DNA of 64,000 bases from NCBI RefSeq assembly GCF_038246755.1, contig NZ_CP134706.1, positions 4,154,001 through 4,218,000 of the forward strand, given 5' to 3'. Shown piece after piece: positions 28,710 through 37,489 of the stretch. The position numbers and the translations under genes were made by a program. Numbering within the stretch: position 1 is the first letter of the stretch; each line of letters starts with the position of its first letter. The notes beneath the pieces are model-generated. The model saw only the letters and a list, made by a program, of their open reading frames with translations, was not told the DNA's origin and made no database searches. Origin of the DNA: Micromonospora sp. FIMYZ51 (GTDB lineage Bacteria; Actinomycetota; Actinomycetes; Mycobacteriales; Micromonosporaceae).

Positions 28710-30016
28710 TTGCGTGCGGCCGCCTTCATCGCCTCGACGACCTGTTCGGGCGTGCCGTTGCCGGCGAAGATGGCCACGATCGCGTCGTTCATCGCGTTGC
28801 CGACGGTGCTGCCGAAGGCCGTGTCCAGCCAGAGCTGCACGTAGGTCGCCCCGCTGGTGGCCTCCAGGATGGACTTCAGCGCGGGGTCGGCGACACCGGC
28901 CTCGGCGCCCTTGGTCACCGGCAGGCCGGTGCCGGTCTCGGCGTAGCCCTTCTGCACCTCGGGGCTGACGATGTACTTCAGGAACTCGACGCACTCCGCC
29001 GGGGCGTTCTTGGCGCAGGCGAAGCCGTCGCCACCGCCCAGGGCCGCCTTCGGGTCACCGGGGGAACCGCTGATCGCCGGCACCGGGAACCAGCCGATGA
29101 ACTTGTTGAGCGCCTCCTTGTCGGCGGCGACCGTGTCCAGCGTGCCCTTGTTCCAGTCGCCCATCAGCTCCATCGCGGCCTTGCCGTTGGCGAGCAGACC
29201 GTTGGCGCTGGTCGGGTCGTTCTGGCCGGGGGTGGCGATGAAGTTGTTCTGGAACGGCTTGGTGTCGATGAAGGCCTTCAGGTCCTGGCCGGCCTTCACG
29301 AAGCACTGGTCGTCGAAGGAGAGGTCCGTGGAGGCCTTCTTCAGGGTGTCGACCGAGCAGGCACGCAGCGCGAAGTTGTACCACCAGTGCGCGGCGGGCC
29401 ACTTGTCACCGGCGCCGACGGCGATCGGGATGACGTTTATCGCCTTGAGCTTGGTGACCGCGTCGTTCAGCTCTTCGAACGTGGTCGGCGGGGCGGCGAT
29501 GCCGGCCCGCTGGAACATGTCCTTGTTGTACCAGATGCCCTCGATGCCCATCCGGTACGGCAGGCCGTACTGCTTGCCGTTGGCCTGCCAGATCTCGGCC
29601 GCGCTGCCGATGTTGGCAACCTCGTCCTTGACCTGCTCGGTGATGTCCTTGAGGTAGTCGGCCTCCACCTGCTCGCGGAGCTCGCCACCACCCCAGGACT
29701 GGAAGATGTCCGGCGGGTCGCTGCTGAGCAGCGCGGCAGGGAGCCGGGTGCGCTGGAGCTGGTTGGTCTCGATGCCCTCGACGTTGATCGTGACCGTCGG
29801 GTGCAGCGCGTTGAAGTCCTTGGCGACCTTCTCCCAGTAGGTCTTGCCCGGCCCGTCCTGGGAGGCGTTGTGCCACCAGGTCAGGGTTACCGGGTTCTTG
29901 AACAGTTCGTCTGCGGGTGGCGCCTCGCTCTCACCGCCGCCGCCACAGCCGGCGACGAGCAGTGCGGTGGTCAGGGACAGCGCTAGGACGGTGCCTGCGC
30001 GGCGCTTTATAGCCAT
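28706..30016 (-). CDS. Extracellular sugar-binding lipoprotein of ABC transporter
   Basis: This 436-residue family 1 solute-binding protein has a lipoprotein signal ending ALLVAGC, with Cys24 as the lipidation site. A Gly/Glu/Ala-rich linker and a two-lobed sugar-binding fold (VTLTWWHNAS, PPDIFQSWGGGEL, YGLPYRMGIEGIWYNKD) follow. Aromatic residues suggest oligosaccharide binding. It is the first gene of the operon that also encodes two permeases and a GH3 enzyme, so the ligand is probably a beta-linked oligosaccharide. Confidence 0.94.
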   Translation of the reverse strand: MAIKRRAGTVLALSLTTALLVAGCGGGGESEAPPADELFKNPVTLTWWHNASQDGPGKTYWEKVAKDFNALHPTVTINVEGIETNQLQRTRLPAALLSSDPPDIFQSWGGGELREQVEADYLKDITEQVKDEVANIGSAAEIWQANGKQYGLPYRMGIEGIWYNKDMFQRAGIAAPPTTFEELNDAVTKLKAINVIPIAVGAGDKWPAAHWWYNFALRACSVDTLKKASTDLSFDDQCFVKAGQDLKAFIDTKPFQNNFIATPGQNDPTSANGLLANGKAAMELMGDWNKGTLDTVAADKEALNKFIGWFPVPAISGSPGDPKAALGGGDGFACAKNAPAECVEFLKYIVSPEVQKGYAETGTGLPVTKGAEAGVADPALKSILEATSGATYVQLWLDTAFGSTVGNAMNDAIVAIFAGNGTPEQVVEAMKAAARK

Positions 30017-30096
30017 CAGTGGTCTCCTCGACTAGGCAGTCGCGGTGCTCGGCCTGCGGGGGAGTTTTACAGCCACGTAACGCAGTGTCAATCGGT

Positions 30097-30114
30097 GTCG
30101 ATAACGTTTTCGAC
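30097..30114. promoter_or_regulatory. LacI-family operator, GTCGATAACGTTTTCGAC
   Basis: An 18-bp near-perfect palindrome (one symmetric pair mismatched) with the central CG typical of LacI-family sites. It lies between the binding-protein gene and the divergent LacI gene, 80 bases from one start and 43 from the other. Confidence 0.65.
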
Positions 30115-30143
30115 TCGGCTGGGACACCGCCCGAACCGCCCTC

Positions 30144-30149
30144 TATCAT
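30144..30149 (+). promoter_or_regulatory. -10 element TATCAT of the lacI gene
   Basis: TATCAT is seven bases upstream of the GTG at 30157, with no ribosome binding site in between, which predicts a leaderless mRNA. It decides the start codon of the regulator. Confidence 0.55.
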
Positions 30150-30156
30150 CATCACC

Positions 30157-31164
30157 GTGGCGTTCCCGCAGCGTGTCAACATGTCGGACGTGGCCCGCGC
30201 GGCCGGCGTCTCCGTAGCCACCGTATCGAAGGTCGTGAACGGCCGGTACGGGGTGGCACAGGCAACCGTGGAGCGCGTTCAACAGATCATCCACCAGCTC
30301 GGTTACGAGGCCAGCCTGGGTGCGCAGAGCCTGCGCAGTCACCGCACAAACGTGCTGGGCATCCTGGTCGCCGAGTTCGAGCCCTTCTCCACGGAGCTGC
30401 TCAAGGGCGCCTCCAGTGCGGTGGCCGGCACCGGCTACCAGTTGCTGGCCTACTCCAGCGGCGACGTCGCCGGCACCGCCGTCGGCTGGGAGCGCCGCTC
30501 CCTGGCCCGCCTGTCCGGGACGCTCATCGACGGAGCCGTGATCGTCACGCCGACGGTGGTGGAGACCAAGCAGGGCTTCCACGTCGTCGCCGTCGACCCG
30601 CACACCGGCCCGTCGGGCCTGCCGACCGTCGACTCGGACAACTTCGCCGGTGCGGTCATCGCGACCAACTACCTGCTGTCGCTCGGGCACCGCCGGATCG
30701 CGCACATCAGCGGGCGGCCCGACCTCGAGTCGTCCCGCCTGCGGGAGGCGGGCTTCCGGCAGGCCATGGCCGACGCCGGGGTGGGCGTGGACGAGCGGCT
30801 GGTACGCGTCGGCGGGTTCCGGATCGAGAGCGCCGCCGGCACCGCGGGCGAACTGCTCGCCCGCCCCGACCGGCCGAGCGCGGTCTTCGCGGGAAACGAT
30901 CTCTCCGCCATCTCCACGATGAACGTCGCCCGGGAGATGGGCCTCACCGTGCCCGACGACCTCTCCGTGATCGGATTCGACAACATCCCGGAATCTGCCC
31001 TGGTCAACCCGCCACTGACGACGATCATGCAGCCGCTGCAACGGATGGGCGCGGAGGCGCTGCGGCTGCTCGTAGACCTGATCGCCGGCGTGGAGCGCGA
31101 CATCCACATCCGGCTGCCCACCGAGTTGGTCGTCCGCGCCTCCTGCCGCGCCCTGCCCGACTGA
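30157..31164 (+). CDS. LacI family regulator of the GH3/ABC operon
   Basis: This 335-residue protein has a LacI helix-turn-helix (MSDVARAAGVSVATVSKVV, about 9-27) and a sensor domain with the usual SVIGFDNIPES segment near the C-terminus. The start GTG at 30157 is supported by a leaderless promoter; the frame is open further upstream, and an ATG at 30181 is another option. Divergent placement and the palindrome at 30097 suggest that it represses the transporter/GH3 operon and itself until the imported sugar binds. Confidence 0.92.
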   Translation: MAFPQRVNMSDVARAAGVSVATVSKVVNGRYGVAQATVERVQQIIHQLGYEASLGAQSLRSHRTNVLGILVAEFEPFSTELLKGASSAVAGTGYQLLAYSSGDVAGTAVGWERRSLARLSGTLIDGAVIVTPTVVETKQGFHVVAVDPHTGPSGLPTVDSDNFAGAVIATNYLLSLGHRRIAHISGRPDLESSRLREAGFRQAMADAGVGVDERLVRVGGFRIESAAGTAGELLARPDRPSAVFAGNDLSAISTMNVAREMGLTVPDDLSVIGFDNIPESALVNPPLTTIMQPLQRMGAEALRLLVDLIAGVERDIHIRLPTELVVRASCRALPD

Positions 31165-31169
31165 CCGGG

Positions 31170-31310
31170 CTCACGCTGCTCTTCTCGGCCGGGGCCGCCT
31201 CGAACCGGGAGATCGCGTTCAACGTGACCCAGTTCGGGCCGGACACCTCCGGCGCCAGGCGGGCCGATCTCGGCGGTGTGCAGTATCCGCTCAGCACGCA
31301 GCGGCGGTAG
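31170..31310 (+). pseudogene. Possible C-terminal gene fragment after lacI
   Basis: A forward frame without a start codon reads LTLLFSAGAASNREIAFNVT and then QFGPDTSGARRADLGGVQYP before a TAG at 31308-31310. It looks more protein-like than neighbouring frames, but I do not recognise the family. It could be the tail of a lost gene or chance. Confidence 0.22.
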
Positions 31311-31356
31311 CTGACACCCTCGCGGGGGTCGTGGGCCGTCCGGCCCGCGGCCCTCG

Positions 31357-31821
31357 TCAGCGTAGGCAGACCCAGTCGGTGACCACGGCGTGTCCACCCG
31401 CCTCGGCCCGCAGCTGGATCGGACCGGGCGGCGGTACACCCAGCGAGAAGAGACCCACCGCGTCGACCGGGGCCTCGTCGTAGGTGCCGCTGGCGGTGCG
31501 GGCGGTGACCCGTCCGCCGCCGGCCGGGGAGAGCTGGCCGACGATCCCGGCCTCGCTCACCTCGATCTCCACCAGCATCGGGCCGTAGCGGAAGGAGAGG
31601 GTCCGCGCGGAACCCGCCGACCTGATCCGCCCGACCGGCTCCGCCTCGCCCGCCGAGTCGAAGACCAGCTCGGCCAGGGCCAACTCGGCGTCGACAGTCC
31701 GCCAGGCGAATGCCGCCCGCCCCGCCGTGAGGTATTCCTCGGGAACTCCGCCGGCGTCCCAGAGCGCCGCGCCCAGCTCCGCCGTCAACCGGTCGTCATC
31801 GACCGGCGGCCACGGCTCCAT
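31357..31821 (-). CDS. Hypothetical protein of the CHAT/S8/sigma module
   Basis: This 154-residue protein has a helical N-terminus (ELGAALWDAGGVPEEYLTAG) and a beta-rich C-terminal half (LVEIEVSEAGIVGQLSP, VGLFSLGVPPPGPIQLRAEA) that resembles a small Ig-like or transthyretin-like sandwich. No signal peptide is visible. ATG at 31821 has GGAGG eight bases upstream; the start lies inside the 3' end of the sigma factor gene, so the two overlap by 26 bases and are co-translated. Genes of this shape follow the sigma factor in similar actinobacterial loci, where an anti-sigma or scaffold role is possible but unproven. Confidence 0.72.
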   Translation of the reverse strand: MEPWPPVDDDRLTAELGAALWDAGGVPEEYLTAGRAAFAWRTVDAELALAELVFDSAGEAEPVGRIRSAGSARTLSFRYGPMLVEIEVSEAGIVGQLSPAGGGRVTARTASGTYDEAPVDAVGLFSLGVPPPGPIQLRAEAGGHAVVTDWVCLR

Positions 31822-32431
31822 CGCGGTCACCTCCCTTCGTCCCGGCGGTCCCAGCCGGGCTCAGGTACGGCGCGAGGGCCGGGCAGTCGCGCAGCCGGCG
31901 CAGGCAGCGGGCCTGGGTGGGCCCGATGCTGCCGATCGGTACGCCCAGCCGGTCGGCGGCGTCCCGGTAGCTCAGCGGCGGATCGGTCGTCAGCAGGGAG
32001 AGCAGTTCCTGGCAGCGCGGCGGAAGTTGGGCGAAGCCCTCCCGCAGCGCCTGTCGCCGCTCGGCCCGCAGCAGCTCCTCGTCCGGCGCGGCGACATCGG
32101 TCCAGCTTCCGTGGTACGCGTCGAGGGCGACATCGGTCGGGTCGACCGGTTGGGTGCGCCGACCGAGCCGGGTCATCCGGTAGCACTCTCGCCGGGTCGT
32201 GACGGCCAGCCAGGCGGCCAGCGCCTGCGGATCGCGCAGCCGGTCGAGGTATTCCACCAACCGCAGCCAGACGGTCTGGTTGACATCGGCCGCGTCGGCG
32301 CCGCCGAGATCATGGGCCCGGATCACCGAGTAGACCAGTGGGGTGTAGCGGCGGACCAGTTCGGCCCAGGCCGCCTCGTCCCCGCGTGCCGCGGCCGGAA
32401 CCAGGACGGTCACGCTCCGGTCACTCATCAC
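31796..32431 (-). CDS. RNA polymerase sigma factor, ECF (sigma-70 family)
   Basis: This 211-residue sigma factor has region 2 (YTPLVYSVIRAHDLGGADA to TTRRECYR, about 30-90) and region 4 (LPPRCQELLSLLTTDPPLS then YRDAADRLGVPIGSIG, about 135-190). That is sufficient for promoter recognition without region 3. The start is GTG at 32431 or the adjacent ATG at 32428. It lies 19 bases after the subtilisin gene and overlaps the following hypothetical gene. Sigma factors of this kind occur with TPR-CHAT and S8 protease genes; proteolysis-linked activation is a reasonable guess. Confidence 0.9.
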   Translation of the reverse strand: MMSDRSVTVLVPAAARGDEAAWAELVRRYTPLVYSVIRAHDLGGADAADVNQTVWLRLVEYLDRLRDPQALAAWLAVTTRRECYRMTRLGRRTQPVDPTDVALDAYHGSWTDVAAPDEELLRAERRQALREGFAQLPPRCQELLSLLTTDPPLSYRDAADRLGVPIGSIGPTQARCLRRLRDCPALAPYLSPAGTAGTKGGDRDGAVAAGR

Positions 32432-32450
32432 GGCACCGCCGTTGCGCGAA

Positions 32451-33770
32451 TCATCCGACGAACACCCCGTAGTGGGGATGCCAGCGTGGCGCCGCGAGCA
32501 ACGCCAGCCGTGCCGCGTCGGCGCTCATGTCACCGGCGGTCATCAGGGCGGCGAGTCGACCGGAGACGTGTGCGGTGGCGAACGAGGTGCCGGCCCAGCT
32601 GGCGAAGCCATGGAACAGCCGGGTCGGTCGGCCCGGCAGCGGCATCCGGCCCGCGACGTAGGTGCTGTCGCGCCGGCCGAGGGCGCAGGCATCGACCCAC
32701 GGGCCGAAACCGCTGTAGGTCGCCGGCAGCAGACCGGCAACACCCTCGGTCACCGCCGCGACCGCCAGGACCCGGTCCAGGGCCGCCGGCCAGACCGGCC
32801 GGCTGGTCCCGGCGTTGCCCGCCGCCGCCACCACCGCGGTGCCCTGCGGCAGCGCGGCCACGGCGTTGGCCAGCGGCAGCGAGGGCTGATCGTCGAGGGT
32901 GAAGCCGCCCAGGGAGAGGTTGACCACGCAGACCTCCGGCGCCAGCCGGCCCAGGGCGGCCACCAGCATGGCCTCGTCGCCGACGCCGGTCGGGCTCAGC
33001 GCTGACTCGGGGTCGACGCGTACGCCCGGCGCGGCCTGCCGGACCACCCCGGCGACGAACGTGCCGTGGCCACCCTGCGGGGCGAGCACGTCGGCGTGCA
33101 GGTAGAGCGGGTCCTCGTCGTCGGCCTCCGGCAGGTACGCGCCGCCGAGCCATTGCGGGTGAACCACGCCGGCCTGCCGCCAGATGCCGGTGTCGCAGAT
33201 GCCGACCGTCACCCCCGCTCCGTCGCCGCGCCGGTTCGGATCCGGCGGTGGTAGGGCGGCGACGGCCCTGGGTGGTCCGCCCGGATTGCCCATGATGTTG
33301 CCCAGCCCGAGCAGCACATGATGCGGTTGGACGGCGGGCACCCGCTGGCCGGGCCACTGCTGGGGGTCGCGCAGCTTCGTCACGATCGCGGGAATGTCGG
33401 TCTCCCCGGCGAACAGCAGCCGGGTGACGCCGGCGAACCGGTCGGCGAGGGTGGCCGGGTAGCCGGCTTCATCCAGCCAGGCGGCGACCCGCCGGGCATC
33501 GGCGTCGGCGGCGAGCAGTTGCCGGGGCCGGTAGAGGATCTCCTGGCCCGCGACGGTGTGCCGGCGCACGCCGCGATCGGCGCTCAGCGCTTCGGCGAAC
33601 GCGAGTTGATAGGCCCTGTCGTCATCGGCGTCGCTGTCGCCGAACGCTCGGGCGGGACGCAGCCCGACGCCGACCGGCACCGCCACGGCGGCCAGGGTGG
33701 CGACCGCCAGTAACCGCCGTCGGGACAGCCGGGAACCAGCGCCGGGCGCGTTGGGGTAATCAGGAAGCAC
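32451..33770 (-). CDS. S8 family serine protease with Tat signal
   Basis: This 439-residue subtilisin starts with GTG at 33770 (GGAGG five bases upstream). Residues 14-42 form a twin-arginine signal (SRRRLL followed by a hydrophobic core and ARA). The catalytic triad is Asp193 (GICDTGIW), His235 (GGHGTFVAGV) and Ser396 (SWAGTSFATAHVSG), with oxyanion Asn319 (AAAGNAGT). A propeptide-like region lies between about 45 and 180. It should fold in the cytoplasm and be exported by Tat. It is divergent from the TPR-CHAT gene and leads the sigma/hypothetical operon. The longer frame upstream is antisense to the CHAT gene. Confidence 0.92.
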   Translation of the reverse strand: MLPDYPNAPGAGSRLSRRRLLAVATLAAVAVPVGVGLRPARAFGDSDADDDRAYQLAFAEALSADRGVRRHTVAGQEILYRPRQLLAADADARRVAAWLDEAGYPATLADRFAGVTRLLFAGETDIPAIVTKLRDPQQWPGQRVPAVQPHHVLLGLGNIMGNPGGPPRAVAALPPPDPNRRGDGAGVTVGICDTGIWRQAGVVHPQWLGGAYLPEADDEDPLYLHADVLAPQGGHGTFVAGVVRQAAPGVRVDPESALSPTGVGDEAMLVAALGRLAPEVCVVNLSLGGFTLDDQPSLPLANAVAALPQGTAVVAAAGNAGTSRPVWPAALDRVLAVAAVTEGVAGLLPATYSGFGPWVDACALGRRDSTYVAGRMPLPGRPTRLFHGFASWAGTSFATAHVSGRLAALMTAGDMSADAARLALLAAPRWHPHYGVFVG

Positions 33771-33960
33771 AGGGTCCTCCAGGAACTGTCCGGGCGGCGG
33801 CACGCGCTGGTGGTCGGCGCGGCGGATCTCCCCGGACCTCTTCGATTCTTCCAAATGATCGGCATATGTCAATGAGGTGACCGACCAGGCCGTTCCGGAA
33901 GTGCAGATAGGGCCAGTACGCGACATTGACGCCAGGCCATGGATGGTGAACTCTTTGTCC
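33771..33960. promoter_or_regulatory. Divergent promoter region between S8 protease and TPR-CHAT genes
   Basis: This 190-base gap is AT-richer in its middle (33840-33880). TTGACG at 33926-33931 and AACTCT at 33949-33954 are 17 bases apart and would start a leaderless mRNA at the ATG at 33961. It is also the place to look for promoters of the locally encoded ECF sigma factor. Confidence 0.4.
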
Positions 33961-36570
33961 ATGCCCGACAGCACCGATGCCGGTGCCGGGATCGCCCAGG
34001 CGGCGCTCGACACCGTCCAGCGCTGTCCGCGCGAGGCGATCGCGATCGCCCAGCGGGTGCTTGCCGCCAGATCCGCCGACAACGACACGAGGTCCACCGC
34101 CGACCGGGCCATCGGCCTGGCCCTGCGCGAACTCAACGATCTGCCCGGCGCGCTGCGCCACCTGCGCCGGGCGGTACGCATCGCCGACACTGCCCGGGCC
34201 CGCGCGCTGGCCCGGATGAGCCTCGGTTACGTACTGGCCAACGCCGGCAGCACCGCGGCGGCGCTGCGGGCCGTGACCGCCGCACTGCCCGAGTTGACCG
34301 CAGCGGACGCCGGGCGCGCCCGGATGCAGCGGGGGGTGGTGCTGCACTACCGCGGCCGTTACGACGAGGCGGTCCGCGACTACGGCCACGCCATCGACAT
34401 CGCCCAACGCGCCGGTGACCTGCTGTTGGAGGCTCGGGCCCGGAACAACCGGGGCCTGCTCAACGCCCACCGGGGCAGCGTGAACGGCGCCGACGACCTC
34501 TCCCGGGCGGCGGAGGTCTTCCACGAACTCGGTCTGGACCTCGCCGCGGCCGACGCCCGCTGGAACGGCGGGATCGCGGCCGGCCGGCGGGGCGACATTG
34601 CCGCCGCGCTGCGATGCTTCGCCGCCGTCAGCGAGGAGTACCGGCGACTCGCCGTGCCCCGGCCGGCGTTGCTGCTGGACCGGGTCGAGTTGCTGCTGTC
34701 GGTGCCGCTGGTCGACGAGGCGGTGCAGGTCGCCGCCGTGGCGATCCGGGAACTACGCCGCCGAGGGATGGCCAGCGACCTCGCCGAGGCGCTGCTGGCC
34801 CAGGCGCGGGCCGCGTTGCTCGCCGGTGACCTGGACACCGCGACCGCAGCCGCAGCGGCGGCCCGGACCCGGTTCCGACGTCAGGGCCGCCGGACCTGGG
34901 CCGCCTTCGCCCGGCACGTCGAGCTGCGGGCTGAGTTCCGCCGGGGAACCCGCTCCCCCGCCCTGTTCCGGGCGATGGTCCGGACCGCCGACCAGCTCGA
35001 CGCCACCGGCTGGCCGGATCCCGCCCTGACCACCCGCATCGATGCCGGACTGCTCGCCGCCGCGACGGATCGCACCGACCGCGCCATGGACCTCTTCGCC
35101 ACGGCCGCCCGCACGCGCGGCCGGGGCACCGCACCACGGCGGGCCCAGGGCTGGTACGCCCTGGCGCTGTCGCGCCGACTGGCCGGTGACGAACCCGGTG
35201 CGGATCGGGCGCTGCGCCGGGGGTTGGCCGTACTCGACCGGCACCGCACGTCCCTGGGCGCCACAGAGCTGCGGGCCCACAGCGGGGCGTACGGACAGGA
35301 ACTGGCGGCCGAAGGTCTCGACATCGCCGTCCGGGCCGGCGCGCCGGCCCGGGTCCTGGCCTGGGCGGAGCGGTGGCGAGCCAACGCGCTGCGGATGCGC
35401 TCGGCGCTCCCGCCCGACGACCCGGATCTGGTCGCCGCCCTCGCCGAGCTGAGGCTGGTCAGCAGTCTGCTGGAGGACGCCGTACTGGCCGACCGTCCGG
35501 TGCGCGCCTTGCGGGGCCGGCAGGCCCGACTTGAGCAGCGCATCCGTGACCTGGCCCGGCGGGTGCCCGGCGGTAGTGGGGTGACCGCCCCGCCTGCCGT
35601 ACGCACCCTGGCCGAGCGGCTCGGCGGGCGGGTGTTGGTCGAACTGGTGGCGCACGGCGACCGCCTCCGGGCGGTGCTGGTCCGCGACGGCCGGGCCAGC
35701 CTGCACGATCTCGGCTCGCTCGCCGAGGCGGAGCGGCTGGCCCGCTGGCACCGGTTCGCGCTGCGCCGGCTGATCACCACCGGGGACTCGGCCACCGCGC
35801 GGGCCGGTGCCGAACACGTCGCGGCGGCACTCGACCGGCAACTCTTCGATCCGATACGGCGACGCCTGGCCGACCGGTGCATGGTGATCGTCCCGGTCGG
35901 CGTGCTGCACGGTGTCGGCTGGGCCGGGCTGCCGACCTGTGCCGGCCGCCCGGTCACGGTCGCACCGTCCGCCACGGTCTGGCTCGCAGCGGAGCGGCGC
36001 ACCGCCCCGGTCGGGCCACCGGTCCTGGCCAGCGGCCCGCGCCTGCCGGCCGGGCAGGCCGAGGTCCGCCGGCTGGCCCGGGTGCTGCCGGGCGCCCGGC
36101 TGCTCACCGGGCCGGCCGCCACCGCCGACGCGTTGACCGCTGCCCTGGACGACGCCGGGATGGTGCACATCGCGGCCCACGGCAGGTTCCGCGCGGACAA
36201 TCCCCAGTTCTCCACGTTGGAGTTGGCCGGCGGGCCGCTCTTCGCGTACGAGTGGGAACGGGTGGGCCGCCCACCCGGCTGTGTGGTGCTCTCCGCCTGC
36301 GAGTCGGGGCTGACCGGCCTGCGCCCCGGCGACGAGATCATGGGTTTCGCCGCGGTGCTGCTGGCGCTGGGCACCCGCTGCCTGGTCGCCACGGTGCTGC
36401 CGGTACCGGCCGAACCGACCACCGCGCTCATGCTGGACCTGCACCGACGGATGCGGGGCGGCGCCCGCCCGGCGCAGGCCCTCGCCGACGCCCAGCAGGC
36501 GTTCGTCGCCTCCGGCGACGGCACCGCCCGAGCCACCGCGGCGGCCTTCGTCTGCCTCGGTGCCGGCTGA
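33961..36570 (+). CDS. TPR-CHAT domain protease-like protein
   Basis: This 869-residue protein has an N-terminal TPR superhelix (about 10-470, with repeats such as GVVLHYRGRYDEAVRDYGHA) and a C-terminal CHAT domain, a caspase-fold peptidase (about 560-869). The catalytic pair is His740 in MVHIAAHGRF and Cys780 in CVVLSACESGL, both intact. CHAT proteins act as regulated proteases in signalling or conflict systems; the TPRs probably sense a partner. I prefer ATG at 33961, but in-frame starts at 33877 (GTG) and 33943 exist. It is divergent from the S8 protease/sigma operon, and this combination recurs in actinobacteria. Confidence 0.92.
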   Translation: MPDSTDAGAGIAQAALDTVQRCPREAIAIAQRVLAARSADNDTRSTADRAIGLALRELNDLPGALRHLRRAVRIADTARARALARMSLGYVLANAGSTAAALRAVTAALPELTAADAGRARMQRGVVLHYRGRYDEAVRDYGHAIDIAQRAGDLLLEARARNNRGLLNAHRGSVNGADDLSRAAEVFHELGLDLAAADARWNGGIAAGRRGDIAAALRCFAAVSEEYRRLAVPRPALLLDRVELLLSVPLVDEAVQVAAVAIRELRRRGMASDLAEALLAQARAALLAGDLDTATAAAAAARTRFRRQGRRTWAAFARHVELRAEFRRGTRSPALFRAMVRTADQLDATGWPDPALTTRIDAGLLAAATDRTDRAMDLFATAARTRGRGTAPRRAQGWYALALSRRLAGDEPGADRALRRGLAVLDRHRTSLGATELRAHSGAYGQELAAEGLDIAVRAGAPARVLAWAERWRANALRMRSALPPDDPDLVAALAELRLVSSLLEDAVLADRPVRALRGRQARLEQRIRDLARRVPGGSGVTAPPAVRTLAERLGGRVLVELVAHGDRLRAVLVRDGRASLHDLGSLAEAERLARWHRFALRRLITTGDSATARAGAEHVAAALDRQLFDPIRRRLADRCMVIVPVGVLHGVGWAGLPTCAGRPVTVAPSATVWLAAERRTAPVGPPVLASGPRLPAGQAEVRRLARVLPGARLLTGPAATADALTAALDDAGMVHIAAHGRFRADNPQFSTLELAGGPLFAYEWERVGRPPGCVVLSACESGLTGLRPGDEIMGFAAVLLALGTRCLVATVLPVPAEPTTALMLDLHRRMRGGARPAQALADAQQAFVASGDGTARATAAAFVCLGAG

Positions 36571-36586
36571 CCGACGCAGCGGCGGG

Positions 36587-37489
36587 TCAGCGGACGAGGG
36601 CGGCGGCGGTGTCGCGGTCCAGCGCCCCGTCGGCGATCACCACCCGGTAGCGGCCGGGCCGGCTGGTGCCGCCCGCGATGGTGGCGGTCCGCTCGAAGGC
36701 GAAGGCCACGCACACCCCGGGATACCTGCTGCTCCGCACGAACCACCGGTCGCCCGGCCCCAGGCCGGTGAAGACCAGGGTGTACGCGCCACCTGCCGGG
36801 GCCCGCCCACGCATCGCCACCCACGGCTCGGCGCAGCCGTTGACCGCCTCCTCGCCGTCACGCGAGGCGGTGAACACCTCGGGCGGCTCGGCCGCCACCG
36901 CCCGCCAGAAGAACCCGCCGTAGCCGGCCCCACCGGGCCGCCCGTTTGTCGCCGGGCTGCCCAGCACGACATCCCGGTCGGCGGGGGCGGTCAGCGTGCT
37001 GTCGAGGTCGAGCCGCCAGGCGTACGGGTGATCCGGCAGCGCCGAGGCGGTGAGCTTGCGCCGCTCGGTGAGCAGGACCGCGCCGGCCGGATCACACCAG
37101 TGCAGCCGGTGGTCGAGCCGGTCGGCCGACCGGTGTGCCCAGCCGGTGTGCACGATCCGGCCGTGGTCGGCGCGCCAGGTGTACCCGAGGTCGCGGACGT
37201 AGGTGCGCCCGCCCCAGAGGTTTGTGCCGTTGACGTCCTGCACGGCCAGCGAGGCTCCGAGGTGCCAGACGTGGTCGGCGGGCAGCGCGTCGGTGACCGG
37301 GGTGCCGGCAAGCGTACGCACCGGGTGCAGGTAGGGCCGGGGCCCGTGTTTGGCGTCCAGGTCGGCAGCGAGCACGTACCGGGCCACCGGGGTGTCGCCG
37401 ACCAGCAGTTCCTGGTCGACGCAGGTCGGGTCGGCGGCGGTCGGATCGATGCAGGTCGGGTCGGCGGCGGTCGGGTCGGTGGCGGTCAC
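36587..37489 (-). CDS. PmoA family/DUF6807 protein
   Basis: This 300-residue soluble protein has conserved pieces of the DUF6807 (PmoA) family: GPRPYLHPVRTLAGTPVTD, DHVWHLGASLAVQDVNGTN and GYGGFFWRA. The family often accompanies sugar-acid and plant-polysaccharide loci; its reaction is unknown. The N-terminus contains a short duplication (DPTAADPTCIDPTAADPTC). GTG at 37489 overlaps the previous stop as GTGA. It is the last gene of the pectin-type transporter operon. Confidence 0.87.
   Translation of the reverse strand: MTATDPTAADPTCIDPTAADPTCVDQELLVGDTPVARYVLAADLDAKHGPRPYLHPVRTLAGTPVTDALPADHVWHLGASLAVQDVNGTNLWGGRTYVRDLGYTWRADHGRIVHTGWAHRSADRLDHRLHWCDPAGAVLLTERRKLTASALPDHPYAWRLDLDSTLTAPADRDVVLGSPATNGRPGGAGYGGFFWRAVAAEPPEVFTASRDGEEAVNGCAEPWVAMRGRAPAGGAYTLVFTGLGPGDRWFVRSSRYPGVCVAFAFERTATIAGGTSRPGRYRVVIADGALDRDTAAALVR

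Noticed and set aside
34881..36824. 647-codon reverse frame opposite the CHAT gene
   Set aside because: Ser/Arg/Ala-rich antisense noise; the forward frame carries TPR repeats and a complete CHAT catalytic pair.
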